Shown one piece after another: positions 17,028 through 24,989 of a DNA stretch of 64,000 nt. The position numbers and the translations under genes were made by a program. The DNA lies in NCBI GenBank assembly GCA_964411125.1, contig CAYPJU010000004.1:62001-126000 (forward strand), read 5' to 3'. How positions within the stretch are numbered: the first letter of the stretch is position 1; each line of letters starts with the position of its first letter. The notes below the pieces were generated by a model that saw only the letters and a list, made by a program, of their open reading frames with translations, searched no databases and was not told the DNA's origin. This DNA is from JBFIHF01 sp964411125 (GTDB lineage Bacteria > Myxococcota_A > Bradymonadia > Bradymonadales > Bradymonadaceae).

Positions 17028-17932
17028 GCGAACGCGTGCTGGTCACGGGGGCGACGGGGTTCGTCGGGCGGGCCGTCGTCGCGGCGCTCCACGCCAGCGG
17101 GCGTGAGGTTCTCTGCGCCGTCCGACGCGACGACCATCGACTTCCTTCCGACCGGCTGCGCGTGGCGATCGTACCCGAACAGACGGCCGAAACTCTCGCT
17201 GCCGCGTTCGACGAGCCCGTCGACGTCGTCGTCCATCTCGCGGCCTCAGGGATCGGGGTGGGCGACCGAGATCCGCCCTCGCTCGTTCGAGGGCACTCGC
17301 TCCTCACCACAGAAGTGATGACCGCCGCCGCACGGTGGCGCCCGCGGCTCGTGGTCCACACCGGGAGTTGGTCGGAGTGTCGCGTCGGCGACGGTGCGAT
17401 CGACGAGACCGCGCCGGCGAGCCCACGCAGCGACTACGGTCTCGCGAAGGCGGCGGCGACCAGTTGGGCGCGTCGCATCGCCGACCAGCACCAGTTGCCG
17501 CTCGTCACCCTCAGGCTCTTCAACGTCTACGGCCCGGGGGAAGCGCTGCCACGTCTCGTCCCTTCGCTCGTCGCCGCGGTGCGCGATCGAACGGTCCCCA
17601 GCCTGTCGAGCGGGCGAGCGGTGCGTGACTTCGTCTTCGTCGACGACGTGGCGGACGCGTTTCGGCGCGTCCTCGATGCGACCGAACTGCCCGAGACACT
17701 CAATGTCGGGACGGGACGCGGTACCTCGGTTCGCGACGTCGTTCGAGAATTCGCTCGGCAAGCCGACGCCACCTGGCTGACCGACGGCCTCGGAAAGTTG
17801 CCCGACCGGGCAGAGCCGGGGACAGTGATTGCGTCCACCGACTCGCTCCGACGCGCGTTGAGATGGACGCCGCCCACCCCACTCGCCGACGGCGTGAGGG
17901 AGACGCTGCGACGCGAGGGTCTCTTTGGCTGA
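17024..17932 (+). CDS. NAD(P)-dependent epimerase/reductase, probably on a CDP-deoxysugar
   Basis: A 302-residue extended short-chain dehydrogenase with the nucleotide loop TGATGFVG (8-15), catalytic Tyr138 and Lys142 (YGLAK), RLFNVYGPGE and FVFVDDVADAF. By position after rfbF and rfbG it probably acts on CDP-4-dehydro-6-deoxyglucose, either as a 4-reductase or as an epimerase. CDP-abequose or paratose synthases are relatives, but their substrate needs RfbH, which is absent from the window. The exact product is therefore open. GTG start overlaps the rfbG stop, and its 3' end overlaps the methyltransferase by eight bases. Confidence 0.8.
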   Translation: MSERVLVTGATGFVGRAVVAALHASGREVLCAVRRDDHRLPSDRLRVAIVPEQTAETLAAAFDEPVDVVVHLAASGIGVGDRDPPSLVRGHSLLTTEVMTAAARWRPRLVVHTGSWSECRVGDGAIDETAPASPRSDYGLAKAAATSWARRIADQHQLPLVTLRLFNVYGPGEALPRLVPSLVAAVRDRTVPSLSSGRAVRDFVFVDDVADAFRRVLDATELPETLNVGTGRGTSVRDVVREFARQADATWLTDGLGKLPDRAEPGTVIASTDSLRRALRWTPPTPLADGVRETLRREGLFG

Positions 17933-18590
17933 GTTCGACCAGTTCGCCGACGACTACCAGCGAGTGCTGGACGATTCCGTTCGTCTATCGGGCGAGGATG
18001 CCGAGTTCTTCGCCCTGCACAAAGTCGGCGAGTTGAGGCGACTTCCCGGGGCGCCTCCCCGCCGCATCCTGGACTACGGCTGCGGTGTCGGGACCGTCAC
18101 CCGACATCTCGCCCGCGGCTTCCCCGACGCAACCATCGACGGTTTCGACCCCTCCGAGGAGAGCCTCGCAGAGATTCCGGACCCTGTGAGGGCCCGCGGG
18201 ACGTTCGCGGGCGATCTCGCCGCACTCGGCGCCGACTACGACCTCGTCGTCGTCTCCAACGTGCTGCACCACATCCGGCCCTCCGATCGACCCGCAGTGA
18301 TGGCGGACCTCGGCGGTCGCGTCGCGCCGGGAGGCCGGATCGCGGTGTTCGAACACAATCCCCTCAATCCGCTAACCCGTTGGGTCGTCGCTCACTGCCC
18401 CTTCGACGACGACGCAATCTTGCTGTGGCCGTCCGAGACGCTCGAGCTTCTCGGCGCCGCAGGCCTCGTGCGGCCCCGCCGAAAGTACGTCCTCTTTTTC
18501 CCCGCCGCGCTCGCGGCGTTGCGACCGCTCGAGCCTCGCCTCGCGTGGCTGCCGCTCGGAGCGCAGTATCTGGCGTGGGGGAGCCGATGA
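17925..18590 (+). CDS. SAM-dependent methyltransferase in glycan operon
   Basis: The 221-residue class I methyltransferase starts at TTG 17925, which overlaps the upstream stop. Motif I is ILDYGCGVGTVTRHLA, motif II includes DGFDPSEESLA, and the post-motif block is YDLVVVSNVLHHI. The C-terminal part (FEHNPLNPLTRWVV to the end) is hydrophobic with several Trp, Leu and Pro residues, suggesting membrane association or a lipid-linked substrate. The substrate is unknown. Operon position between a CDP-sugar enzyme and a GT2 suggests sugar or lipid-linked sugar methylation. Confidence 0.8.
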   Translation: MAEFDQFADDYQRVLDDSVRLSGEDAEFFALHKVGELRRLPGAPPRRILDYGCGVGTVTRHLARGFPDATIDGFDPSEESLAEIPDPVRARGTFAGDLAALGADYDLVVVSNVLHHIRPSDRPAVMADLGGRVAPGGRIAVFEHNPLNPLTRWVVAHCPFDDDAILLWPSETLELLGAAGLVRPRRKYVLFFPAALAALRPLEPRLAWLPLGAQYLAWGSR

Positions 18591-19624
18591 CGGATTCGCT
18601 CCGCAGGCTCATCACCGTGATCGTCCCCGTCTTCAACGAGGAGGGGAACGTCGAGCCGCTCTACCAGGCGGTGAACTCGACGTTCGCGGCGGTCGCCGAC
18701 GAGTTCGACTGGGAGTTCGTCTTCACGGACAACCACAGCTCCGACGCGACGATCGCGGAGCTCGTCCGCCTCGCGACCACGGACGAGCGCGTGCGTGTCT
18801 TTCGTTTCTCGCGCAACGTCGGGTTTCAGCGCTCCATCCTCGCCGCGTATCGAAAGGCCCGGGGAGACGTGGTGGTTCAGATCGATTGCGACCTGCAGGA
18901 TCCCCCGGAGCTGATCGTGCAGTTCCTCGAGGAATGGAAGCGAGGCTACGACGTCGTCTACGGCATCCGTCGTTCGCGCCGCGAAGGTTTTTTCATCACT
19001 TCGGCGCGGCGGGTCTTCTACCGGCTCATCGACGCTCTGAGCGAAGACGACCTGCCGCATGATGCGGGAGATTTCCGGCTCGTCGACCGAGCCGTCGTGG
19101 ACGCCCTCACCGGCATTGACGATGCGAAGCCGTACCTGCGCGGAACGCTCGCGAGCCTAGGGTTCGAGCAGTTGGGAATCCCATACGACCGCGAAGCTCG
19201 GACGATCGGCGAAAGCAAGTTCTCGCTCTTCGATCTGTGGGGGCTCGCCCTCGACGGAATCCTGAGTCACTCGATCGTTCCGCTGCGTCTGGCGACATAC
19301 ACGGGCCTCTTGCTCGCCATCACCACGGTCATCGGATCGCTCGGCTACATCGTGGGCCGCGTCTTTTTCGGTCAGGACTGGCCGGCAGGCTTCGCGACCA
19401 CGACCGCCTTGCTCCTGTTGTCGCTGAGTGTGAACTCGGTCTTTCTCGGCATCATCGGCGAATATCTGGGGAGAATCTTTCTGCAGGTTCGTGCTCGGCC
19501 GCAGGCGGTCATCGAGTACGCCGTGGACCATCCCGAGCTCGGCGGAGAAACGGGGCGCCGTCCCAGAATGTTGGACGACGAGGGGCGCAACGTCCGCCGA
19601 AAGACCCGCAAGCTCGACCTGTAG
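18587..19624 (+). CDS. GT2 polyprenyl-phosphate glycosyltransferase (GtrB/DPM-synthase like)
   Basis: The 345 residues comprise a GT-A domain, with IVPVFNEEGNVEPLYQ, a DNHSSD motif and QIDCDLQDPPELI, then two membrane helices near residues 230-310 (YTGLLLAITTVIGSLGYIV and ALLLLSLSVNSVFLG). This is the layout of bactoprenol glucosyl- or mannosyltransferases, which make polyprenyl-phosphate sugars at the cytoplasmic face. Such a product would be the natural donor for the GT87-type proteins nearby. The ATG at 18587 overlaps the methyltransferase stop (ATGA). It ends the operon, and no hairpin terminator is evident. Confidence 0.85.
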   Translation: MTDSLRRLITVIVPVFNEEGNVEPLYQAVNSTFAAVADEFDWEFVFTDNHSSDATIAELVRLATTDERVRVFRFSRNVGFQRSILAAYRKARGDVVVQIDCDLQDPPELIVQFLEEWKRGYDVVYGIRRSRREGFFITSARRVFYRLIDALSEDDLPHDAGDFRLVDRAVVDALTGIDDAKPYLRGTLASLGFEQLGIPYDREARTIGESKFSLFDLWGLALDGILSHSIVPLRLATYTGLLLAITTVIGSLGYIVGRVFFGQDWPAGFATTTALLLLSLSVNSVFLGIIGEYLGRIFLQVRARPQAVIEYAVDHPELGGETGRRPRMLDDEGRNVRRKTRKLDL

Positions 19625-19639
19625 CTCACTGGGGTCTGG

Positions 19640-20251
19640 CTAGTCGCGGGGCGACCTCAATTCCATCACACAGTAAGCGCCGGGGACACGGGTCAGGTCG
19701 TCGACGACGAAGTCGCGGACGTCGTCGAAGTGTTGCGAAGCCAGTTTGCGGAACGCTTCGGGGGTTCGGACGAACTCGCCTCGGTCGTTTCGCGCCATCC
19801 AGCGTGAGATCAATCCCTGATCCTCGGTGAACGCGGTGTCGAGCGTCACCACCCGCCCCTCCGGACGGATCGCCTCCGCCAGCAGAGAGAGGAGGGCGTC
19901 GCAGGCGCCGTCGTCGAGATGGTGGAGTAGTCCCATCAGGAGGACAGCGTCGAACGGCGGGAGGTCGCGAACGTGGCGCGGGCCGAACTCTTCGCAGAAG
20001 AACTCCCCGCGCGGTCCGAAACGCTGGCGGGCGTAGTCGATGTAGCGCTGGCTGGTGTCGAAGCCGACGTATTCCACCCCGGGGAGATGATCGAGGTAGT
20101 AGGCCGGGCCACATCCGACGTCGAGGATTCGCTCCCCCGGCTTCGCGTCCAGGCGGCGCAGACAGTGGTGGCGCAGGCGATCGGCTCCCACGGCCCGCTG
20201 CAGCAGAATGTAGGCGGAGACGTTGCCGAGGATGGTCTCTTTGAAAGCCAT
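19640..20251 (-). CDS. SAM-dependent methyltransferase
   Basis: A 203-residue class I methyltransferase with motif I ILDVGCGPAYYLDHL, an acidic motif II (YVGFDTSQRYIDYA) and FDAVLLMGLLHHLDD. The N-terminus (ILGNVSAYILLQRAVGADRLR) resembles small-molecule or sugar methyltransferases found in polysaccharide loci. It faces the GT2 operon with a 15-base gap between the 3' ends. Substrate unknown. Confidence 0.8.
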   Translation of the reverse strand: MAFKETILGNVSAYILLQRAVGADRLRHHCLRRLDAKPGERILDVGCGPAYYLDHLPGVEYVGFDTSQRYIDYARQRFGPRGEFFCEEFGPRHVRDLPPFDAVLLMGLLHHLDDGACDALLSLLAEAIRPEGRVVTLDTAFTEDQGLISRWMARNDRGEFVRTPEAFRKLASQHFDDVRDFVVDDLTRVPGAYCVMELRSPRD

Positions 20252-20412
20252 GCCAGTTCGCTACCAGACCTTTCTCCGTCTGTCTTCACCGCTCACGGGA
20301 CATGTCGAAGATCGTCCGGCGCCATCGTGGTGGTGCGAGGCTTCGTTCCGCGAGAACTGGCCCGACGGCCGCTATGATGGAACAATCGGGCAAACGACAC
20401 GAAGGGGGCAGG

Positions 20413-21006
20413 ATGAGAGAGCGGCGCGAGCACCGGCGGATTCGCAAGAGGATTCAGGTGACCTGGGGCGAAGAGGAGTTCGACGAGAAGGGCGTCATCA
20501 CGGACATCTCGCTGGGCGGCGCCTACATCGAGTGTCGGAGTCCGCCGAAGATAGGGACCCGGGTTCATCTCCATGTCCTCGACCGGCAGGGCGACTACTA
20601 TCTCGAAGGGGTCGTGCGAAGACTGCGCCTCGTCGACCCGAAGCTGAGGCGCGTCACGAGCGAGGGGATGGGCGTGCGGTTTCTCACCCCCGAAGAGCTC
20701 GTCACAGGGAGCTTCCCGACGGACGAACGAACTCCCGAAGGTGGCGAGCTCGTGATCGCGACCGCGGCCGCCGCCGAGCGGCTGCTGCAAGAGGAGCTCC
20801 CCGGGAGAGTCCTCGCGCTACCGGCGCAGGCCGAGACCCCCGACCCGGGTACGATCGTGGAGTACGAGATCCGTGCGAAGTTCGCTGACGATGCGCTCTA
20901 CGAGGGGACCGGGCGGCTGGTACAGGTGCTCGCCGACGGACGCCTGATCGTGGAGGTGCGCGAAGCGGACGTCTTGCGGCGCTGGTTCGAGGAGCGGTTG
21001 GGATAG
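20413..21006 (+). CDS. PilZ domain protein
   Basis: The 197-residue protein begins with an RxxxR-type element (RERREHRRIRKR) followed by DISLGGAYIEC. This is close to the RxxxR and (D/N)xSxxG motifs with which PilZ domains bind cyclic di-GMP. The N-terminal PilZ domain spans about residues 1-105. A second beta-rich segment (residues 130-197) may be a related fold. ATG 20413 was chosen because the first arginines of the motif follow it and GGGGGCAGG precedes it. In myxobacteria such proteins link c-di-GMP to motility or polysaccharide, which fits the neighbouring glycan genes only by inference. Confidence 0.8.
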   Translation: MRERREHRRIRKRIQVTWGEEEFDEKGVITDISLGGAYIECRSPPKIGTRVHLHVLDRQGDYYLEGVVRRLRLVDPKLRRVTSEGMGVRFLTPEELVTGSFPTDERTPEGGELVIATAAAAERLLQEELPGRVLALPAQAETPDPGTIVEYEIRAKFADDALYEGTGRLVQVLADGRLIVEVREADVLRRWFEERLG

Positions 21007-21010
21007 CGGG

Positions 21011-21048
21011 CGCGGCGAGATGGGGCTGCGACGTCGCAGCGCGCCGCG
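21011..21048. repeat. Nested inverted repeat
   Basis: A perfect 16-base palindrome GCTGCGACGTCGCAGC (21025-21040) is flanked by outer arms CGCGGCG (21011-21017) and CGCCGCG (21042-21048). As RNA this can form a long stem just after the PilZ stop codon. No T-tract follows, so it is not a classic intrinsic terminator. It could act as a protein-binding site or an RNA stabiliser. Confidence 0.6.
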
Positions 21049-21086
21049 GGCTTGTGTTTCCCCGACACCCCGCCCACCATGGGCCA

Positions 21087-22607
21087 ATGCTCCGCTGGTT
21101 CCGTAGGCCGTTCGGCCTGGAAATCGTCTGGCTGGTCCTTCCGTTCGCGCTCGTTGCGTTCGGCTTCGGCGTTCAGCCCCTCAAATCGTGGGACTACTGG
21201 TGGCACATTGCGATGGGGCGACTCGTCGACGCCACCGGGCAGATGCCGACTGAAAACCTTTTCCTCTACACGCTCCCACCCGATCGGCCTGGCTACGTCC
21301 AGCCATGGATCGCGCAGTGGGCACTGTACCGGTGGCAGGACGCATTCGGCCTACACGGCGTCCTGATCCTTCGAAACCTCCTCGCCGCGTTCGCGTTCGG
21401 CGGCATCGGGCTGTGGGCGTCGGCACGGGCGCGGTCGCCGGCGGTCGGAGCGGTGCTGGCACTGGTCTTTTCGAGCTTCGGTTTCCTGACGATCGCGGCG
21501 CGGTCTCACCTCCTCGCCTGGCCACTGTTCCTCGTCATCGTGCCGCTCGCCTACGGTCTCCGCTCGGAGCGGCTCCGCAAGCGGGCGTGGTTGGCAGTCT
21601 TTCCCGTGGTGGCGGCGCTCTGGGCGAACCTCCACGGCACGTTCGTCGTCCCCGCGGTCGTCTGCTTCGCATTTGCGGCCGCCGACTTTCTCGATCAGCG
21701 CCTCGGTCGAGCGAGGTCGGGGCCGCCCTGGCTCGCCTGGGGCTCTACGGGGGTGATCTGTCTCGCGACGAGCCTCCTGAATCCTCGCGGCTGGGAGGTG
21801 TACGGCTACCTCTGGATGCTGTCGGTCAACGCCGAGCTGCGGACTACCGTAACGGAGTGGTGGCCGACGACCCCGCTGTTTCCGCCGTTCTTCGGCGGCC
21901 TCTTCTACGTGTCACTCGTCGCGGTGCTCGTACTGATGTGGCGCAGGCGCGGAGAGCTCGACTTCGCCGACCTGTTCATGGTGGCCTGGATCGCCCTCCT
22001 GACGATTCCGCAGACGCGGTTCATGCTCTGGTTCTCACTGACGGCACCGGTAGCGGTGGCTCCGTATCTTCGGCGGGGGGGACGACCCGACGAGGTGGAG
22101 CCGTCCGCTGCGTTGCAGGGGGCTCACCTGTTGGTCGCCGGAGGGCTCGTCGTGGTCGCCCTTGCGGTACAGCCCTGGGGTGGTTCCAACCAGCTCGCCG
22201 CGGAGCTGCAGGTGGCGCCCGCGCGCACGGAGCAGCCGCTTCTGGGCCTGGTGCATGCGGATGCTCCTGTCGAACCGGTGCGGTTGCTCGGCCGCGAACA
22301 GCCCCCTCCGCGGCTCTTCCACGACCATCGATACTCCGGATTTCTGATGTTCTGGCTCGACGACACCGAACCCGACCCGATGGTGTTCGTCGATAATCGG
22401 ATCGAGATGCCGACCCCCCAGATCTGGCGAGAGTTCGACCGTATCGGGGCAGGAGAGGAGGGGGCGGAAGCATTGGAACGGTGGGTGATTTCGCACGTAG
22501 TCACCGGCTACGAGACGCAGCCGGGACTGGTCGCGGTACTGAAGGGGTCGACCGACTGGTCGTGCCCGTTCGACAATGGCCTCTACGTCCTCTGCGTCCG
22601 AAACTGA
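21087..22607 (+). CDS. Polytopic membrane protein, GT-C-like
   Basis: A 506-residue protein with roughly ten hydrophobic segments in its first 350 residues and a soluble C-terminal region of about 130 residues. The stretch SWDYWWHIAMGRLVDATG between helices one and two resembles the first periplasmic loop of GT-C-type glycosyltransferases, and the helix pattern matches. The tail contains PMVFVDNRIEMPTPQIWREF, similar to C-terminal parts of uncharacterised bacterial membrane proteins of this kind. The ATG at 21087 is preferred to GTG 21054. Function is inferred from topology only. Confidence 0.7.
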   Translation: MLRWFRRPFGLEIVWLVLPFALVAFGFGVQPLKSWDYWWHIAMGRLVDATGQMPTENLFLYTLPPDRPGYVQPWIAQWALYRWQDAFGLHGVLILRNLLAAFAFGGIGLWASARARSPAVGAVLALVFSSFGFLTIAARSHLLAWPLFLVIVPLAYGLRSERLRKRAWLAVFPVVAALWANLHGTFVVPAVVCFAFAAADFLDQRLGRARSGPPWLAWGSTGVICLATSLLNPRGWEVYGYLWMLSVNAELRTTVTEWWPTTPLFPPFFGGLFYVSLVAVLVLMWRRRGELDFADLFMVAWIALLTIPQTRFMLWFSLTAPVAVAPYLRRGGRPDEVEPSAALQGAHLLVAGGLVVVALAVQPWGGSNQLAAELQVAPARTEQPLLGLVHADAPVEPVRLLGREQPPPRLFHDHRYSGFLMFWLDDTEPDPMVFVDNRIEMPTPQIWREFDRIGAGEEGAEALERWVISHVVTGYETQPGLVAVLKGSTDWSCPFDNGLYVLCVRN

Positions 22608-22786
22608 GCGAATTCCTCGGAAGCGGGCTCATTGGCGTCCGTGGGACGTCGAGGGGGGGACGGCGATTCCCGCTGCTCCCGAAGCTCTTAGCTCGATGTA
22701 GGTGGATGTGCGAAAACCTCACCAAAGTTCTCGGAATAGCGTTTTCGACCTCGAGTGTTCGTTTAGAGGTTGGCCCGTGTGACGTC

Positions 22787-22817
22787 CTCGATCCCGCCCC
22801 GTGCGGGGGAGATCGAG
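22787..22817. repeat. Hairpin in murB upstream region
   Basis: CTCGATC (22787-22793) pairs with GATCGAG (22811-22817), and the interior contains a further CCCC/GGGG pairing around GTGC. The result is a strong GC-rich stem-loop. It is followed by GTTTCG, a weak T-run, so it might be a terminator for the upstream membrane protein gene or a regulatory stem. Confidence 0.5.
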
Positions 22818-22821
22818 TTTC

Positions 22822-22910
22822 GATAGAAAAAGCTTTAAGGATGCGCTTTTCTTCGAAGTCTTGCTCAAGGGCTGTGGGTGTATCTGTATGATGTGTAACG
22901 ATTTTCTATC
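22822..22910. repeat. Distant inverted repeat GATAGAAAA/TTTTCTATC
   Basis: GATAGAAAA at 22822-22830 is matched by its exact complement TTTTCTATC at 22902-22910, 71 bases apart. The right arm lies 10 bases after the TATGAT box. The pair could be two half-sites of a DNA-binding protein placed around the promoter, but nine bases can recur by chance in AT-rich DNA. Confidence 0.35.
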
Positions 22911-22976
22911 AAAAAGAACGCCGGTTGCAGCTGATCGCCGAATCTGTAGACTGGCCCGTGCCTCGAGAGAAAGAGG

Positions 22977-23993
22977 GTGGAAACACCCGCTGAGATGCCA
23001 GACGGCAGAAGTGTGACGGACCTCGATTTCGGACCCATCGAAGAACTCTTTGGTGCCCGGTGTCGGACCGACGAACCTCTCGCGAAGCATGGTTCGCTTC
23101 GCATCGGTGGAAACGCACTCTGCTGGCTCGACGTTCACTCCACGGAGGAACTGAGAGTAGCACGGCGCTTTGCCCAGGAACACGACCTCGCATTCGAAGT
23201 CGTGGGGCTCGGAAGCAACGTGCTGTTTCCCGACGAAGGGATTCACGGCATCGTGGCCAGGCTGGGCGGCGACCTCGGTCGCTGGACGGTGGAAGCCACG
23301 AGCGATGGTGAGGAAGCTCTCGTCTCCGTAGGCGCCGGCGTGGTGAACGCACACCTCGTCCGCGGGTTGCTCAAGGAAGGCTGGACCGGAATGGAGTTTC
23401 TGGTCCTCATACCCGGGACTTTCGGTGGCGCCATCACCATGAACGCCGGCACTCGAGAAAAGGAACTCTCGAGTATTTTGAGGCGGGTCGAGTTGTTCGC
23501 GAACCACGAGCCATGGATGGCCACGGTGTTGAACGCTGAAGACATGAAGATCGGGTATCGACACACCCAGCTCCCGGAAGGGGCCGTGGTGACGTCTGGC
23601 CAGATCTCCGTCGTCCGAGGCGATACCGACGCCGCGTGGGAGCGAGTCCACGCCGACAAGGAACGACGCAACGAGACACAGCCCTACCGGCTGGCGAGCG
23701 TAGGAAGCACGTTCGCCAACCCCGAGGGTGATTATGCCGGGCGTCTCATCGAGGCCGTGGGTCTCAAGGGACACGCTGTCGGAGGCGCCCGAATTAGCCC
23801 TCTCCACGCGAACTTCTTCATCAATGAAGAGGACGCGACGGCAGAGGACTTCCTCAATCTCATGGCCACGGCGCGAGTCCGTGTCCGCCGACAATTCGGA
23901 ATCGAACTTCGCCCCGAGGTGCGATTCGTAGGATTCGACGGTTGGGCAAGACTCCAGGCCATCGAACACGAGTTCGAGTCGCACGGATGCTGA
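22977..23993 (+). CDS. murB: UDP-N-acetylenolpyruvoylglucosamine reductase MurB
   Basis: MurB is a cytoplasmic FAD enzyme that reduces UDP-GlcNAc-enolpyruvate to UDP-MurNAc with NADPH. From the GTG at 22977 (GAGAGAAAGAG upstream) it has 338 residues; an ATG at 22995 is an alternative start. FAD-binding GLGSNVLF is at 77-84, IPGTFGGAITMNAG at 145-158, Tyr194-Arg195 fits the substrate-binding pair, and Ser244 in GSTFANP is the expected proton donor. Its length and loop pattern suggest type II. It restarts the dcw cluster after a 15.4-kb interruption, and its end overlaps ddl by seven bases. Confidence 0.95.
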   Translation: METPAEMPDGRSVTDLDFGPIEELFGARCRTDEPLAKHGSLRIGGNALCWLDVHSTEELRVARRFAQEHDLAFEVVGLGSNVLFPDEGIHGIVARLGGDLGRWTVEATSDGEEALVSVGAGVVNAHLVRGLLKEGWTGMEFLVLIPGTFGGAITMNAGTREKELSSILRRVELFANHEPWMATVLNAEDMKIGYRHTQLPEGAVVTSGQISVVRGDTDAAWERVHADKERRNETQPYRLASVGSTFANPEGDYAGRLIEAVGLKGHAVGGARISPLHANFFINEEDATAEDFLNLMATARVRVRRQFGIELRPEVRFVGFDGWARLQAIEHEFESHGC

Positions 23994-24949
23994 ACGAAGA
24001 GACCATAGGTAAGTTCCGCGGCGCCCGAGTCGGAGTCGTCCTCGGTGGCGACTCCGACGAGCGCGACGTCAGTATCAAGACCGGTACTGCCCTCGCCCGT
24101 GCCCTGGAATCCTGCGACTACGACGTCACCGTCTACGACGTCCCACGCGATCTGCAGAAGCTCGCCGCCGAACGCCCCGCGGCAGTCCTGCTCGGCTTGC
24201 ACGGAGGTGACGGCGAGAACGGCGTCTTCCAGGGATTCCTGGAGACGCTCGACATCCCCTATTCGGGGAGCGGAGTTCTCGCCTCTGCCGTCGCCATGGA
24301 CAAAGGTCGCGCGAAGGCCCTCTTTCGAAGCGCCGACGTCCCGACGCCCCGCGCGCTGTCGCTGCATGCCGATGACTTCCGGGCGCTCGACTCCACCGCA
24401 TACGCCGCCACGGTCGGCCTCCCGCTCGTCGCGAAGGTCAACGACGGCGGGTCGAGCTGCGGGGTCTATCTCTGCAAGACCGAAGAAGAGCTGTCGGCCG
24501 CCCTCGAAGCCCTCGCGCCGGTCGCCGGGCGTGGAGTCCTCCTGGAGGAATACATCGCCGGAGACGAATACACGGTCGGGTTTTTCGACGACGATTTTCT
24601 CGGCGCAATCAACGTACGCGCCGCGAACGCCTTCTACGACTTCGAGGCGAAGTATTCGTCGAACGAGACCCGCTACGTGCCGGTCGCAGATGCCGATCTG
24701 CTGGGCCGGCTCGAAGCGGTCGGCCGACGTGCCTACCAGACGCTCGGATGCCGCGGCGTCGCACGGATCGACGTGATGGCCCGCGGTGCCGAACTGTTCG
24801 TCATCGAGGCGAACACGATCCCGGGGATGACCGAGACGAGCCTCGTGCCAAAGATGGCGCGGGCTCTCGGACTCTCCTTCGCGCAGTTCGCCGAGCGGAT
24901 GCTCGACGCTGCAACGACGGACGCACGACACAGGAACACGAAACGCTAG
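23987..24949 (+). CDS. ddl: D-alanine:D-alanine ligase Ddl
   Basis: This ATP-grasp enzyme makes the D-Ala-D-Ala dipeptide used by MurF. The ATG at 23987 overlaps the murB stop and gives 320 residues. Motifs seen are GGDSDERDVSIKTG at the N-terminus, LHGGDGENGVFQGFLE, PYSGSGVLASAVAMDK, EEYIAGDEYTV and FVIEANTIPGMTETSLVPK near the C-terminus. These are the ATP- and D-Ala-binding elements of the family. ddl between murB and ftsQ is a common dcw arrangement. Confidence 0.95.
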   Translation: MLNEETIGKFRGARVGVVLGGDSDERDVSIKTGTALARALESCDYDVTVYDVPRDLQKLAAERPAAVLLGLHGGDGENGVFQGFLETLDIPYSGSGVLASAVAMDKGRAKALFRSADVPTPRALSLHADDFRALDSTAYAATVGLPLVAKVNDGGSSCGVYLCKTEEELSAALEALAPVAGRGVLLEEYIAGDEYTVGFFDDDFLGAINVRAANAFYDFEAKYSSNETRYVPVADADLLGRLEAVGRRAYQTLGCRGVARIDVMARGAELFVIEANTIPGMTETSLVPKMARALGLSFAQFAERMLDAATTDARHRNTKR

Positions 24950-24989
24950 CGGTCAGGACGACCCCCCGACGAAGTTCACGGACGAACGA

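Larger units (their letters stand above)
22608..22976. promoter_or_regulatory. Intergenic region upstream of murB-ftsZ, likely promoter region
   Basis: This 369-base gap precedes the second half of the dcw cluster. It is clearly more AT-rich than the surroundings between 22700 and 22920. A TATGAT box at 22887-22892 matches the -10 consensus at five of six positions, although no good -35 is spaced at 16-18 bases. Two inverted repeats lie in it (listed separately). It probably contains the promoter for murB, ddl, ftsQ, ftsA and ftsZ. No credible gene is seen. Confidence 0.4.

Noticed and set aside
22801..23016. 71-residue frame in the murB upstream region
   Set aside because: It begins at GTG without a ribosome site, overlaps the murB start and lies in the likely control region.
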